This document shows positions 42,998 through 52,253 of a stretch of DNA of 64,000 nucleotides, one piece after another. Location of the stretch: the NCBI GenBank assembly GCA_030066595.1, contig JASJBI010000023.1, forward strand, positions 1 through 64,000, written 5' to 3'. Every line of letters begins with the position of its first letter. Position 1 is the first letter of the stretch. The position numbers were made by a program, and so were the translations under genes. Source of the DNA: Alphaproteobacteria bacterium (GTDB taxonomy: Bacteria > Pseudomonadota > Alphaproteobacteria > JAJFFI01). The notes under the pieces were generated by a model. It was not told where the DNA came from, ran no database searches, and saw nothing but the letters and a program-made list of their open reading frames with translations.

Positions 42998-43525
42998 TTA
43001 GATGTCGCAGCCCTGATAGAGTCTCGGGTCAACGCTGGCGCGCAGAACTTCGCCCGCGGTCACAGTGCCCGCGCCGCTGTCTTGCGTGCCTGCGGACCCG
43101 ACCGGGCGCGGCGCGGCGCTCCCGTCGGCGACCACATAGGCCACAAAGCCAAGGTTGCCGGCGACGCGTGCTATATCCGCGAGCGCCCGGGGGTCGGCGC
43201 GCCCGGTAAGGACCAGCGCATCGGTGCCGGCGTCGCGCAAGGCGGCCGCAAGCCCGGTATCTTCAAACGCGTCGCCGTTCAGCACCTCGATGACGCGCTC
43301 GCCCGGGAGTGCGCGGAGGCGTTCGACCCCGACCTCTCCTGACGGCGACTGTCCGGCGCGCGAACGCGCCGTGCCTGCGTGACGGATGTGGAAGACCGGT
43401 CGCCTGGCGCGCCGCCAATGCGTCAGCAGTCTATTGGTGTTGTCTTCGATTGAAGGCTTTCCGCGCGACGCCGTGGTCGGTGCGTCGAGTACAAGCAGAG
43501 CCGCGGTCTTGGACAGAGATTGCAT
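42998..43525 (-). CDS. Isochorismatase-fold protein lacking the catalytic cysteine
   Basis: This 175-residue protein keeps the cysteine-hydrolase fold: ALLVLDAP near the N-terminus (Asp position), ARRPVFHIRHAG (Lys replaced by Arg-rich text), and DALVLTGRADPRALADIAR, where the family normally has G-x-x-T-x-x-C-V. The nucleophile Cys position is Ala, so hydrolase activity is doubtful. GGGAGGGC precedes the ATG at 43525. The gene stands alone upstream of the cytochrome c' gene. It is probably a binding or regulatory relative, or a decaying gene. Confidence 0.65.
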   Translation of the reverse strand: MQSLSKTAALLVLDAPTTASRGKPSIEDNTNRLLTHWRRARRPVFHIRHAGTARSRAGQSPSGEVGVERLRALPGERVIEVLNGDAFEDTGLAAALRDAGTDALVLTGRADPRALADIARVAGNLGFVAYVVADGSAAPRPVGSAGTQDSGAGTVTAGEVLRASVDPRLYQGCDI

Positions 43526-44274
43526 AAAGGCCCTCCCGAAACTAAAGAAACCCGGCTGCTTGGCCAGGTTTCTGTGGAGGTCCTTGTCTCCGCAACCCGA
43601 CCTTTTAGCGGTTTGTTTTACGTGGCCGCAAGCCGGTCGGCTCAAATCGCCACGAGAATCTCAAGCTATCAGATTGCGCGAACGTGATCAACGTCGGCGC
43701 TTGCCCCTTGCGTCCCTGTCCCACAATAAGGGGGACGACGTCCTGTTGCTGCGCCGCGCGCCTGCAAGAGATTTACTACGGCGAAGGATTACGATCCCGT
43801 CTCGTCGCACGCCTCGGGTTTCGCCAGCTCGACCGCCTCACCTGGAGCAGGAGCGTCCGAGATGGTTGCCGCTGCGCCGGGCGCGTTCGATCTTCCCGCC
43901 GCCGTCAACCCGGCCGGCGCCAAGCCAGGGGCCCGTCCGCCCGGCCGGGGGTCACGGCATATGCAGCGAGGTCTCGAGGACGGCGCCGCGAGGTCCGGCG
44001 CCGCGGCATATAGGGCTTGCCCCCGGGAGTGCCCGCCGAGCACCCGTTACAGCTATAATCATTGTTATATCGCAGGTCATTATGGCCGTTTTATAAAGCA
44101 AATTCTCAGTCACACGCAGGCGCGCTTCGAGAGCCCGCCCCGGTCGGGCTCGGCGGTTCGGACCGCTCTCGTGGCCTCCGCCCCCTCCCCCCGGCGCGCC
44201 ATCCCTTGACAGGTTTCCGCTCGCCGCCGGAAGATCAGAGCCCTGCTTCCCGTTACAAACAGAGGGGGCTCGCC
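43526..44274. other. 749-base gap without a supported gene
   Basis: Open frames here have no ribosome sites, domains or start context. An AT-rich stretch at about 44050-44110, containing TATAAT and TTATAAAG, is probably promoter DNA for the deacylase gene. I see nothing else. Confidence 0.5.
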
Positions 44275-44745
44275 ATGACAATGGCAAACCGGGTTCGGGA
44301 ATTCCTCGACAGCGCAGGAATTGCCTACGACGCCGTCACGCATCCCCGGACGGCAACCAGCACCGAATCGGCACAAGCCGCGCACATCTCGGGAGAGCTT
44401 GTGGCAAAGACCGTCGTCATTCACCACGGTCAGGGATATATGCTGGCCGTCGTTCCCAGCACGCATCGGGTTGAGCTGGGCACGCTGCAGGGTCTTGTCG
44501 ACATCCCGCTGGGTTTGGCCACGGAGGACGAAGTGGGAACGCTCTTCGAGGACTGCGATTTGGGGGCGGTTCCGCCCCTTGGCGCCGCCTACGGCTTGAA
44601 CGTCATCGTCGACGAAAGCCTGATCGACGCGCCCGAGGTCTATTTCGAAGGCGGCGACCACAAGACGCTGGTACGGGTGGCCGGGGACGCGTTCCGCGCC
44701 ATGATGAAGGACGCGCGCCAAGGCCGCTTCAGCCACCACGTCTAA
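44275..44745 (+). CDS. YbaK/EbsC-type aminoacyl-tRNA deacylase domain protein
   Basis: This 156-residue single-domain protein of the YbaK/ProRS-editing family removes wrongly charged amino acids from tRNA. It has the fold's MANRVREFLDSAGIAYDAVTHP start, LVAKTVVIHHGQGYMLAVVP with the conserved Lys, and the C-terminal VYFEGGDHKTLVRVAGDAF. AGAGGGGG lies just before the ATG. It is monocistronic, with a convergent membrane-protein gene downstream. Family members with GxxHxxxL-type text vary in specificity, so its tRNA target is open. Confidence 0.88.
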   Translation: MTMANRVREFLDSAGIAYDAVTHPRTATSTESAQAAHISGELVAKTVVIHHGQGYMLAVVPSTHRVELGTLQGLVDIPLGLATEDEVGTLFEDCDLGAVPPLGAAYGLNVIVDESLIDAPEVYFEGGDHKTLVRVAGDAFRAMMKDARQGRFSHHV

Positions 44746-44951
44746 GCGCGAGCGCCCGGATCGAACCGGCGCAACGACAGGACGATGCGGCATGTCCCGC
44801 ATCGCGCCCGGCCGCGGCCGATGGCAGGCGCCAGGTCAAAAAGGGATCGACCGGGCCGACCAGGTTCGCGACCGCCCGGGCGAGCTGTCACCAGTTCTGC
44901 TCGCCAGCGGCGCCGGCGGTCTGTGCGTCGTGGTCGGCCGTCTACGCCGCG

Positions 44952-46913
44952 TCAGAGCCGGTCAAGGCGGACCAGCTTGTGGCGGTCGGTCTCGAACAGG
45001 ACGGGGAACTCGGAATCCGTCGACCGGTCGAGCACCGCGAAGCGCGCTCCGTATCTCTCCGCTACCTTGGAAAGCCGCCGGTCCGTGATGTCCGCGTAGG
45101 CACGATTGAGATCGTCACGCAAGCGAAATCCCAGCGAGTGTCCAAGCGGACCGTAGACGTCGGTCAGGCGCTCGAACCAGGCCACCGGGTCGTGAAAGAC
45201 CCACGACTTGAAGTCCACGACGATGGCGCGCTCGGCGAAGACCCGGAACGATCCGAAATCCGGCGGGGTCAATACGATCGCATCGGCGGGCAGCCGGTCC
45301 TTGGCGAACGCCGAGAGTTCCACCAGGCTTCGGAACTCGGGCGAGTTACGCGGGTCGGCGGCAACCTGTTCCAAGGTGACGTTCACCCGAACGGTCTCGT
45401 TCAGCAGGCGCTGCAGGGGGGCGAGCGGAATCAGACCGTGGACGGTCATGACGCCCGCAACGAGAAAGGCCGGGATCACCCAGAGCCCGGCCCGCGAGAC
45501 GCGCCGGGAGCGGGCCGCGAACATGAGGACAACGACACCCACCACGCCCGCCAAGGCGAACTCGTCATATGGAACGGAGAGCGACCACCGGCGCGCCCCA
45601 AGGACAAGTCCGCCGAGCAGGAGCAGCAAGAGCGCACCCGCGACCAGGATGACCAGCTTCTCTGCCCGTCCGTCACGGTCGATCCACCGCCTGGCATAGA
45701 CGCCGGCGGCAGCCGGCGGGAACGGGGAGACGCCCTTGCTCCTGGTGAGCAGCGGACGCCGGTTGCGCGCCCGCACGATCCCGCTGAACCGGGGCAGGAG
45801 TTCTGCCGTTACGAGCGAGAGCACGATGATGGTAAACCACAGCCACACGAAGAGATGCCGGAAGGCCTGAAGCGCGGCGATTTCCTTGACCGGCCGGAGT
45901 TCCACGAAGACATAGCCGGCCACACACAGCCCCAGCAGCAGGACGGCATAAACGACCATGAACAGGCACAGCCCGCGCCTCTGTCCGGCCGGATCGGGCG
46001 CCCGCGATCGTCGCCAGAGATGCAGGACCAGGATGGATCCGAGAAGGAAGATGGCGGCCTTGAGATAGTTGGCGGTGCCGAACGTGCTCGGCAGGAAATG
46101 GTGCGGATTTCGCACATAGGCTACGATCTGGACGAACAGCTCGTCGGAGACATCGCTCTGGTGTGTCACGGCCCAGAAGAAGGCAACCATGGCCAGGAGC
46201 CCCGCTCCCGCCGCGATCCGCAGCAGCCGGCCCCGCCGCGTCCCGTCCCTCGGACCGATCCGTTCGCTCGGACGCGCGAATTCCATGAGCAGCAGCGTGA
46301 CGAGCGAGAGCACGCCCGCAACCGTCCCCACAAGCGGCTGAAACAGCGCCGCCAATGCGGCGAACATGCCGCAAAGTACGGGCCGGCCGCACAGCGCACA
46401 GGCGACCGCCGCCAAGATCAGGGGCTTCGCCAGGCTCTCCGGCACAAGCCCGTTGTAGATGTTGACCACGCTCTGAACGTTGCCGAGCGTGAACGGGCTC
46501 AGGACAACCACCAAGAGGCCTGCCATGAGACAGGCAATGCGATCGCCACCAAATACGTGGCGCGTCACAAAGAAGGTGACAATCCCGACCGCGGCGACGG
46601 AGGCCCAGTTCAAGATCAGGTAAGCGGCGGCAAGACCCGTGATCTGAGCGAAACCGGCGACCAGCAGAGCGAACACCTTGCGCGCGCTGAACCCGCCCAT
46701 CTGGTTCACATACCAATCGTGTGCCAGATAGCCGGGGTCCAGGGTGCGCAGCACGATCGGGAGCTGCGAAATCTGGTTTGAACCTTCGTTGATGAGATGG
46801 TGTCCTTGGACGGCGATCGACAGGCCGCTGAGTAGAACGAGATTCAGCAAGGCCAGGACCAAGAAGCGTCTCTCGGACAGGCCACCCTGTGTGTCGTGTT
46901 CGGAAGACGTCAT
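44952..46913 (-). CDS. Large polytopic membrane protein, GT-C/DUF6798-like
   Basis: This protein of about 653 residues has roughly 11-13 predicted hydrophobic helices, starting FLVLALLNLVLLSGLSIAVQ, and a C-terminal soluble part (about 530-653, TPPDFGSFRVFAERAIVVDF, HKLVRLDRL). The layout resembles uncharacterised transmembrane proteins with a GT-C-like membrane half (DUF6798 type). No catalytic motif is certain. ATG 46913 is chosen; an upstream ATG at 47015 would add 34 polar residues. Ribosome-site evidence is weak for both. Confidence 0.75.
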   Translation of the reverse strand: MTSSEHDTQGGLSERRFLVLALLNLVLLSGLSIAVQGHHLINEGSNQISQLPIVLRTLDPGYLAHDWYVNQMGGFSARKVFALLVAGFAQITGLAAAYLILNWASVAAVGIVTFFVTRHVFGGDRIACLMAGLLVVVLSPFTLGNVQSVVNIYNGLVPESLAKPLILAAVACALCGRPVLCGMFAALAALFQPLVGTVAGVLSLVTLLLMEFARPSERIGPRDGTRRGRLLRIAAGAGLLAMVAFFWAVTHQSDVSDELFVQIVAYVRNPHHFLPSTFGTANYLKAAIFLLGSILVLHLWRRSRAPDPAGQRRGLCLFMVVYAVLLLGLCVAGYVFVELRPVKEIAALQAFRHLFVWLWFTIIVLSLVTAELLPRFSGIVRARNRRPLLTRSKGVSPFPPAAAGVYARRWIDRDGRAEKLVILVAGALLLLLLGGLVLGARRWSLSVPYDEFALAGVVGVVVLMFAARSRRVSRAGLWVIPAFLVAGVMTVHGLIPLAPLQRLLNETVRVNVTLEQVAADPRNSPEFRSLVELSAFAKDRLPADAIVLTPPDFGSFRVFAERAIVVDFKSWVFHDPVAWFERLTDVYGPLGHSLGFRLRDDLNRAYADITDRRLSKVAERYGARFAVLDRSTDSEFPVLFETDRHKLVRLDRL

Positions 46914-47267
46914 GGCGGGAACGCTGAGATGCACCGGTGTCGCGGCTGTGAAGTGTCGCCCCGGGGAGCCGGGTCCGCCAGTCCCGATACCGGACGTCGA
47001 GCGATCGGGCGCCAAGCGGACCGTCGTTATCTTCCCGTCGACAATGTCAAGAGGCGGTCAGGCCGACCAAGCCTCAAGGCACGTGGACTGGGCCTGCAAA
47101 GAGTGCACCGCGCTTGTACCGCCGAAGCGGCGGCAGACATGTCCGCGAGGCGTGCCGAAATCGATGCGCTCTTACGCAGACTTTTTCTGGCGTTATAGAG
47201 AGCGTATATACGCTTTTCTTAAACAAAATTATCAGCTTCGCCTGTACGCCGGCGGTCGTCCCCCGCC
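46914..47267. other. Gap with an AT-rich palindrome
   Basis: These 354 bases have no gene. AGCGTATATACGCT at 47201-47214 is a perfect 14-base palindrome in an AT-rich patch, followed on the plus strand by TTTTCTT. It may be an operator for the membrane-protein gene or a weak terminator. Confidence 0.45.
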
Positions 47268-47459
47268 TCAGGCAGGATCGGCCGTGCCGACCAGCTTGGT
47301 GATCGCCTCGGCGACCCGCGACCAGGCCTGCGCGCCCTTGTCGTCCCCGGTCTTGGCATAGTGGTCGGCCATCTCCGCGGCATCGTGGGCGGCCTGTGCG
47401 CCGCGCCGGCCGTAAAAGCCACGGGCAAACATCAGGATATCCTCTTGTGAAATGTTCAT
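47268..47459 (-). CDS. Small 63-residue helical protein
   Basis: This soluble, probably all-helical protein has the segments ARGFYGRRGAQAAHDAAEMA and GDDKGAQAWSRVAEAI and belongs to no family I know. A strong AAGAGGGG lies at good spacing before the ATG, and codon use matches the genome, so I consider it real. It is upstream of the membrane-protein gene on the same strand but 354 bases away. Confidence 0.65.
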   Translation of the reverse strand: MNISQEDILMFARGFYGRRGAQAAHDAAEMADHYAKTGDDKGAQAWSRVAEAITKLVGTADPA

Positions 47460-47678
47460 GTGCCCACGTCCCCTCTTGAGCGGCGGCCCTGAGGCCGCCG
47501 GCAGCGGCGCTATCTACACCAAATGCCTGGCCCGTCCAAGCGCGGCAATCACGCGAGTGTGCCAACGACGTCACAATCCTGTCATCTCGATCAGCTATGT
47601 ACATTCGCGGGAGACAAACCCCCGGACCTAGCGTATTTTCAGACAGCAATTTGCAATTCAAACCGACCTCTCGAACTC

Positions 47679-47706
47679 AGCCCCGTCCCAACCGGCGGGG
47701 CTTTTT
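47679..47706 (+). terminator. Orphan intrinsic terminator (plus strand)
   Basis: A perfect 7-bp stem AGCCCCG / CGGGGCT with a 10-base loop is followed by TTTTTC. The minus strand lacks the T-run. No plus-strand gene precedes it for almost 3 kb, so it may end an unannotated small RNA. Confidence 0.7.
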
Positions 47707-47749
47707 CTTTGCTGCGATCGGCTCGCTCACTTTGCCGCAATGGTTGCCG

Positions 47750-48130
47750 TCACTGGCCGGCCGACTTGAGGGTCTCGGCGAAGGCCGCAATGTCCTCGAC
47801 GTCCTCGAAGGTGATGCGGATCACGGTGGCGTTGGACGGCAACGCGTTCCACTTGGGCAGACCCTCGACGCGCACATGCACCGGGTGCGGCCGGCGGGCA
47901 TAGAAGGACAGGAACCGCTCCCGATAGTCGCGGAGATAGTTGACCATGGACTGGAAGGAGGGCGTGCTGCCGATCCCGCCATGGGGGTTGAACTGCCCGA
48001 CCACATGACAGCGGGCGCAATACTGCTGGGCCAGCTTGCGCCCCTTCCCCGCGTCGGCTTCGGCCTGTGCCGCGGACGCGGCCAGGATACCCGCCAGCAC
48101 CAAGGTGGCCATGGTCGTCATTTTCTCCAT
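47750..48130 (-). CDS. Small periplasmic monohaem cytochrome c
   Basis: This 126-residue protein has a signal peptide ending AAQA, one haem site CARCH (38-42) in QQYCARCHVVGQFNPHGG, and a class I cytochrome c end (VEDIAAFAETLKSAGQ). Met residues in the middle could be the sixth ligand. GGGAGGG precedes the ATG at 48130. It may shuttle electrons for a dehydrogenase; none is adjacent. Confidence 0.88.
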   Translation of the reverse strand: MEKMTTMATLVLAGILAASAAQAEADAGKGRKLAQQYCARCHVVGQFNPHGGIGSTPSFQSMVNYLRDYRERFLSFYARRPHPVHVRVEGLPKWNALPSNATVIRITFEDVEDIAAFAETLKSAGQ

Positions 48131-48279
48131 GCCGCAAACCCTCCCGCGCTGGCATGAATTTCGGATTAACGCATGCGGTGCGCAGTGCAGCAAGTTGCCC
48201 CGGCGCCGGCTTGCCGCCGAGTGCGGCCCTCCCTACTCTGTTGACCGTTACCTGCCGTTCGGATTTGTGCGCGCCGACC

Positions 48280-49233
48280 ATGCCCGAAACAGCCCCCGCC
48301 CCGTCCGTCGCCGCCCGCCCCGCGCCCCTGCCCGTGGCGATGATCGGCGCGGCCGCACGCCGGGCACTGGGGGCGGGCGCGACCGGGCAGGTGGTGGCCC
48401 TGTTCCGGCGCAGCCTCTATCTGTCAGGAGCCGACCTCCGCCTGGCCTGCATCGGCCCGATGGAGATGGGCGCCGGGCCGCTCAACGTTCTGGCGCCGCT
48501 GCCGGCCGACATCGACTGGCGCACGGTCGGGCTGCGCGTCGGTTCGGCGGCGCGTGTCATCGGCGACCAGCTCCATGTCGCGGACCGCATCGTGTTTCCG
48601 CTTCGGCAGGCGGAGACCTGGGAGCCCCAGGCGCTGCCGGACGGCTGGCGGGCGGAGACCGTACGCGACAATCTTGCCGGTCTCGCCGCCGAGGCCAAGC
48701 CGCCGGCCGAGGGCCTGGCCCCATGGGTTCCGGCGCTCGCGACCGGTGCTTTGCCGACAGACCGGGATGACCCGCTGCTGCGCGCGGCCAAGCCCCCGCT
48801 GGTGGCGCTGCGGACCTGGCTCTTGGAGGCGACGGCTTCGCAGGCGAAAACGCTGCCCGTCCCCGACCGCGCCGCCGGGCTCATCGGGCTCGGCCCGGGG
48901 CTGACGCCCTCGGGCGACGATCTGATCGGTGGAGCGATGATCGCCCTGCGGGCGCTCGGCCGCGACAGGACCGCCGATCGGCTCGCCGATTGGGCGCTGG
49001 GTCAGGCGCGCGAGGGAACCGGCCGGATCAGCCGGGCGCATCTTGCGGCGGCGGCGGACGGCCAGGGCGCCGCGGCGCTGCACGCGGCGCTCGCCTCCCT
49101 GTGCACGACGGGCGCACCCGGAATCGTCCCGGCGCTGCGCGCGCTCGACGCGATCGGCCATAGCTCGGGCTGGGACGCGCTCGCCGGCGCGGTGCTGGCG
49201 GCGGCGGCCGTGTCACCGTCCGCCGCGCACTAA
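48280..49233 (+). CDS. allH: DUF2877 protein, AllH-like oxamate carbamoyltransferase subunit
   Basis: This 317-residue cytoplasmic protein of the DUF2877 family includes E. coli AllH (formerly YlbF), one of three genes (allFGH) shown to encode oxamic transcarbamylase in allantoin breakdown. Recognisable are the glycine-rich LIGLGPGLTPSGDDLIGGAM motif, the strongest family marker, and IGHSSGWDALAGAVLA near the end. ATG 48280 lacks a strong ribosome site. It converges on the AllG-like gene with a 30-base gap, which is odd for two subunits of one enzyme. An AllF/FdrA gene is not in the window. Confidence 0.82.
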   Translation: MPETAPAPSVAARPAPLPVAMIGAAARRALGAGATGQVVALFRRSLYLSGADLRLACIGPMEMGAGPLNVLAPLPADIDWRTVGLRVGSAARVIGDQLHVADRIVFPLRQAETWEPQALPDGWRAETVRDNLAGLAAEAKPPAEGLAPWVPALATGALPTDRDDPLLRAAKPPLVALRTWLLEATASQAKTLPVPDRAAGLIGLGPGLTPSGDDLIGGAMIALRALGRDRTADRLADWALGQAREGTGRISRAHLAAAADGQGAAALHAALASLCTTGAPGIVPALRALDAIGHSSGWDALAGAVLAAAAVSPSAAH

Positions 49234-49263
49234 AGGACCTCCGAGGCCAGCGCCCGGAGGGCG

Positions 49264-50697
49264 TCAGTCGCTCTCGAATTCCTCCGCCAGGGCCACGAGC
49301 GCCTGGCTGAAGCAGGCCAGGGGCGCGCGCACGATGCCGGCGCCGACCTGGCCGACGCCGGGTTCCCGGTGGGCGATGCCGGTGTTGATCACCGGCGCGA
49401 GACCGGTCTCCAGGACCTTGCGGATGTCGATGCCCGACGGCACGCCGGCGAAGTCCAGCGCGGCGAGCGTCCATTCCGGATTGCGGCCGGCGGTGATCTC
49501 GTACATGGCGCGGGTGTAGTTGGCCGCGTCCGCGGCCGAGCCGGCGCCGACGAAGCCCGCCACCGCCGGCGAGGCGGCCATGGCGAAGGCGCCCAGACCG
49601 ACGGTTTCGACGATCGTGGAATCGCCCATGTCCGGGTTTGCTTCGGCCTCGGTGAAGCCCGGGAAGTAGAGCCCCTTGGGCATCTCCACGGGCGCCGTGA
49701 ACCAGGCATCACCGGTGCCGCTGACCCGGATGCCGAAATCCGTGCCGTTGCGCGACATGGCGGTGACGACGGTCGAGCCGGCGATGCCCCGCACCGGGTC
49801 CATAACCGCCTTGCCCATGACCATGGCCATGTTGAGGAAGAACTGATCGTTGCCGGCGATGAAGGCGAGGATGCGGGCCAGCCGCTCGCCGTCCGGCGCG
49901 GTCCGGGCCAGCGCCGGGGCCAGCGTCCGCAGGGTCAGGCTCGAGCAGCCGACGTTGCGCTGGTGCATCTCGTCGCCCATGGCGAGCCCGCGGCCGACGA
50001 CGGCCTTGAGGTCGATCCCTTCCAGCTCGCCGAGCGCCGCCGAGAGCGCCGGGCCGAGCTCGTCGGCGAGCCAGCGCAGCCGGTCCAGCACTTCCCCGTC
50101 GTTGCCGCCGAAGCGCATGACCTTGCCGAGCCCCTCGTTGATCGTGCAGTAGGCGCGGTTCCCGAAAGCCCGGTTCTCGACCACCATCACCGGCATCGAG
50201 CTCGTGGTGATGCCGGTCATCGGCCCGACGGCGTCGAAGTGATGGTTGGGATGGAAGGTGATCTGGCCGCCGGCCGCGAGCTCTTCCGCCGCCGTCAGAT
50301 CCGGCGCCCAGCCTTCCAGCACCGCCGCCCCGGCGACGGCGCCGCGCATCGGCCCGCACATACGCTCCCAGGTGATCGGCGGCCCCGCATGCAGCAGCAC
50401 CCGCTCGCCCAGGCCGTCGATCACCTCGCCGGCGGGCCGCACGTCGATCAAAACCGGCTCGGCCTTGAACATGCGGTCGAGGGCGTCCCCGTTGGCGCGC
50501 GCGATGGCGTCCGCCGCCGCGCCCTCCGGATCGCTGAGCCGGTCGAGCGCCGTCAGGACCGTGGGATCGGCAACCGCCGGCGGCGACCAGTCGACATGCG
50601 CCACCGGTACGCCCCGCTCGGCGAGCTCGCGGGCAAAGCCCTCGAGCCCGATGTTGACGACGCGCAGCGCGCGCCCGAGCAGGCGGTTCGACCCCAT
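49264..50697 (-). CDS. allG: DUF1116 protein, AllG-like oxamate carbamoyltransferase subunit
   Basis: This 477-residue protein of the DUF1116 (YlbE/AllG) family shows ALRVVNIGLEGFARELAERG, HVDWSPPA, MRGAVAGAAVLEGWA, GITTSSMPVMVVENR, CTINEGLGKV, and GDEMHQRNVGCSS, all conserved in the family. It should act with AllH and AllF to form or cleave carbamoyl-oxamate. It faces the allH-like gene tail to tail. Length is about 50 residues above E. coli AllG. Confidence 0.85.
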   Translation of the reverse strand: MGSNRLLGRALRVVNIGLEGFARELAERGVPVAHVDWSPPAVADPTVLTALDRLSDPEGAAADAIARANGDALDRMFKAEPVLIDVRPAGEVIDGLGERVLLHAGPPITWERMCGPMRGAVAGAAVLEGWAPDLTAAEELAAGGQITFHPNHHFDAVGPMTGITTSSMPVMVVENRAFGNRAYCTINEGLGKVMRFGGNDGEVLDRLRWLADELGPALSAALGELEGIDLKAVVGRGLAMGDEMHQRNVGCSSLTLRTLAPALARTAPDGERLARILAFIAGNDQFFLNMAMVMGKAVMDPVRGIAGSTVVTAMSRNGTDFGIRVSGTGDAWFTAPVEMPKGLYFPGFTEAEANPDMGDSTIVETVGLGAFAMAASPAVAGFVGAGSAADAANYTRAMYEITAGRNPEWTLAALDFAGVPSGIDIRKVLETGLAPVINTGIAHREPGVGQVGAGIVRAPLACFSQALVALAEEFESD

Positions 50698-51014
50698 GTC
50701 GTGGTCCCGTATCCGAAGAGCCCAGCCGACGCGGCGCTTGCTGGTATATCAAACACAGGCTGCGCTTCGCCACAAAAGCAGCACGCAGGAAAAGGGGGGC
50801 GCGCCGCTCGAGAACGCTTGGTGGAATTCGTCGACACGCCGTCGGCGGCGGAACAAGAAGCGGCGGGCGGCTCCTCAGGATGAAGCGCACTGCTTGAACG
50901 TCCGCATGGCCTAGGTCTTGACCTCATCCTGAGCTTGTCGAAGGGTGAGGTCAAACGAACGCGGCCGGGCATTCGGCAGCCCAACGGTGCCTCGTTCCCG
51001 GAGACCCGCCTGGA
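50698..51014. other. Gap holding a REP-like element
   Basis: This 317-base gap between divergent genes contains the inverted repeat at 50918-50954 and otherwise no plausible gene or terminator. Confidence 0.5.
50918..50954. repeat. REP-like inverted repeat
   Basis: Arms TTGACCTCA and TGAGGTCAA (9 bp) flank TCCTGAGCTTGTCGAAGGG. The CCTGAGCTTGTCGAAGG core resembles a palindromic repeat I recall as widespread between genes in several proteobacteria. Confidence 0.7.
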
Positions 51015-52241
51015 ATGGACCTGATCCTGAGAGATGCGCGCATCGCCGACGGCGAAGGCGAGCGTGCCGTGGACATCGGCATCGCGGCGGGCCGGATCGC
51101 CGCGATCGAGCCGGCGCTCGCCGCCGATGCCGAGACCCTCGAATTGGGCGGCCGGCTGGTCACGCCGGGCTTCGTCGAGACCCACGTCCATCTCGACAAG
51201 TCCCGGATTCTCGACCGCTGCGCCCAGCGGACCGGCACCCTGGACGAGGCCATCGCCGAAGTCGCCAAGGCCAAGCGGAATTTCACCGCCGAGGATGTCT
51301 ACGACCGCGCCAGGGCGACGCTGGAGCGCTGCATCCTGAACGGCACGACCCATATGCGCACCCATCTGGAGGTCGATCCGGTGGTCGGGCTCAAGGGGCT
51401 CGAGGGCATCCTGCCGCTGGTCGAGGAATACAGCTGGGCGATCGATCTGGAGATCTGCATCTTTCCCCAGGACGGGCTCCTGAACCTGCCGGGCACCGAC
51501 GAGCTCATGGTCGCAGCCCTGCAGCAGGGCGGTTCGATCGTCGGCGCCTGCCCTTATACCGACACGGACCCGCGGGGCCAGATCGACCGGGTATTCGAGA
51601 TGGCACGGGAGCTCGACCGGGACATCGACATGCATCTGGACTTCGATCTGAACCCGGACGACATGGACCTGCTCTATGTCTGCGAGCAGACCGAGCGCTT
51701 CGGGTATGGCGGGCGGGTCGCCATCGGCCATGTCTCGAAGCTCTCGGCCGCGGACCCGGATCGATTCGCGCAGGCCGCGCGCCGGCTCGCCGGTGCGGGC
51801 GTCGCGCTCACGGTCCTGCCGGCCACGGACCTCTATCTTATGGGGCGCGGGACCCCGCAGAACGTGCCCCGCGGCCTCACGCCGGTCCACAAGCTGCTCG
51901 AGGCCGGCGTGAACTGCTCGCTTTCCACGAACAATGTGCTAAACCCCTTCACCCCGTTCGGCGACTGCTCGCTGATCCGCATGGCGAACCTCTACGCCAA
52001 CGTCTGTCAGGTCGGAACCCGGGAGGACATCCTCGAATGCCTGGCCATGATCACGGAGCGCTCGGCGCGACTCATGCGCCTCGACGATTACGGACTGGCC
52101 GTGGGCCGGCCGGCCGACCTGGTGGTGCTGGACTGCGCGGACCGGGCCGGCGCGGTCGCCGAGCTGGCCACGCCGCTCTGGGGCTTCAAGCGGGGCCGGC
52201 GCACCTTCACCCGCGCGCCCGCGACGCTGCACCGGCCGTGA
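51015..52241 (+). CDS. Cytosine deaminase-like amidohydrolase with an altered metal site
   Basis: This 408-residue amidohydrolase-superfamily protein resembles CodA/AtzC-type deaminases. The metal pair is H57-x-H59 in ETHVHLDKS, with a DMHLDFDLN strand and GHVSKLS following. The position of the usual metal-binding Asp (DD in CodA) reads STNNVLNPF, that is Asn. This may define a subgroup rather than damage. CCTGGA precedes the ATG. The gamma-glutamyltransferase homologue follows 12 bases later, and AllG/AllH genes lie upstream, suggesting nitrogen-compound catabolism. Confidence 0.82.
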   Translation: MDLILRDARIADGEGERAVDIGIAAGRIAAIEPALAADAETLELGGRLVTPGFVETHVHLDKSRILDRCAQRTGTLDEAIAEVAKAKRNFTAEDVYDRARATLERCILNGTTHMRTHLEVDPVVGLKGLEGILPLVEEYSWAIDLEICIFPQDGLLNLPGTDELMVAALQQGGSIVGACPYTDTDPRGQIDRVFEMARELDRDIDMHLDFDLNPDDMDLLYVCEQTERFGYGGRVAIGHVSKLSAADPDRFAQAARRLAGAGVALTVLPATDLYLMGRGTPQNVPRGLTPVHKLLEAGVNCSLSTNNVLNPFTPFGDCSLIRMANLYANVCQVGTREDILECLAMITERSARLMRLDDYGLAVGRPADLVVLDCADRAGAVAELATPLWGFKRGRRTFTRAPATLHRP

Positions 52242-52253
52242 TCCGCTAGGCTT

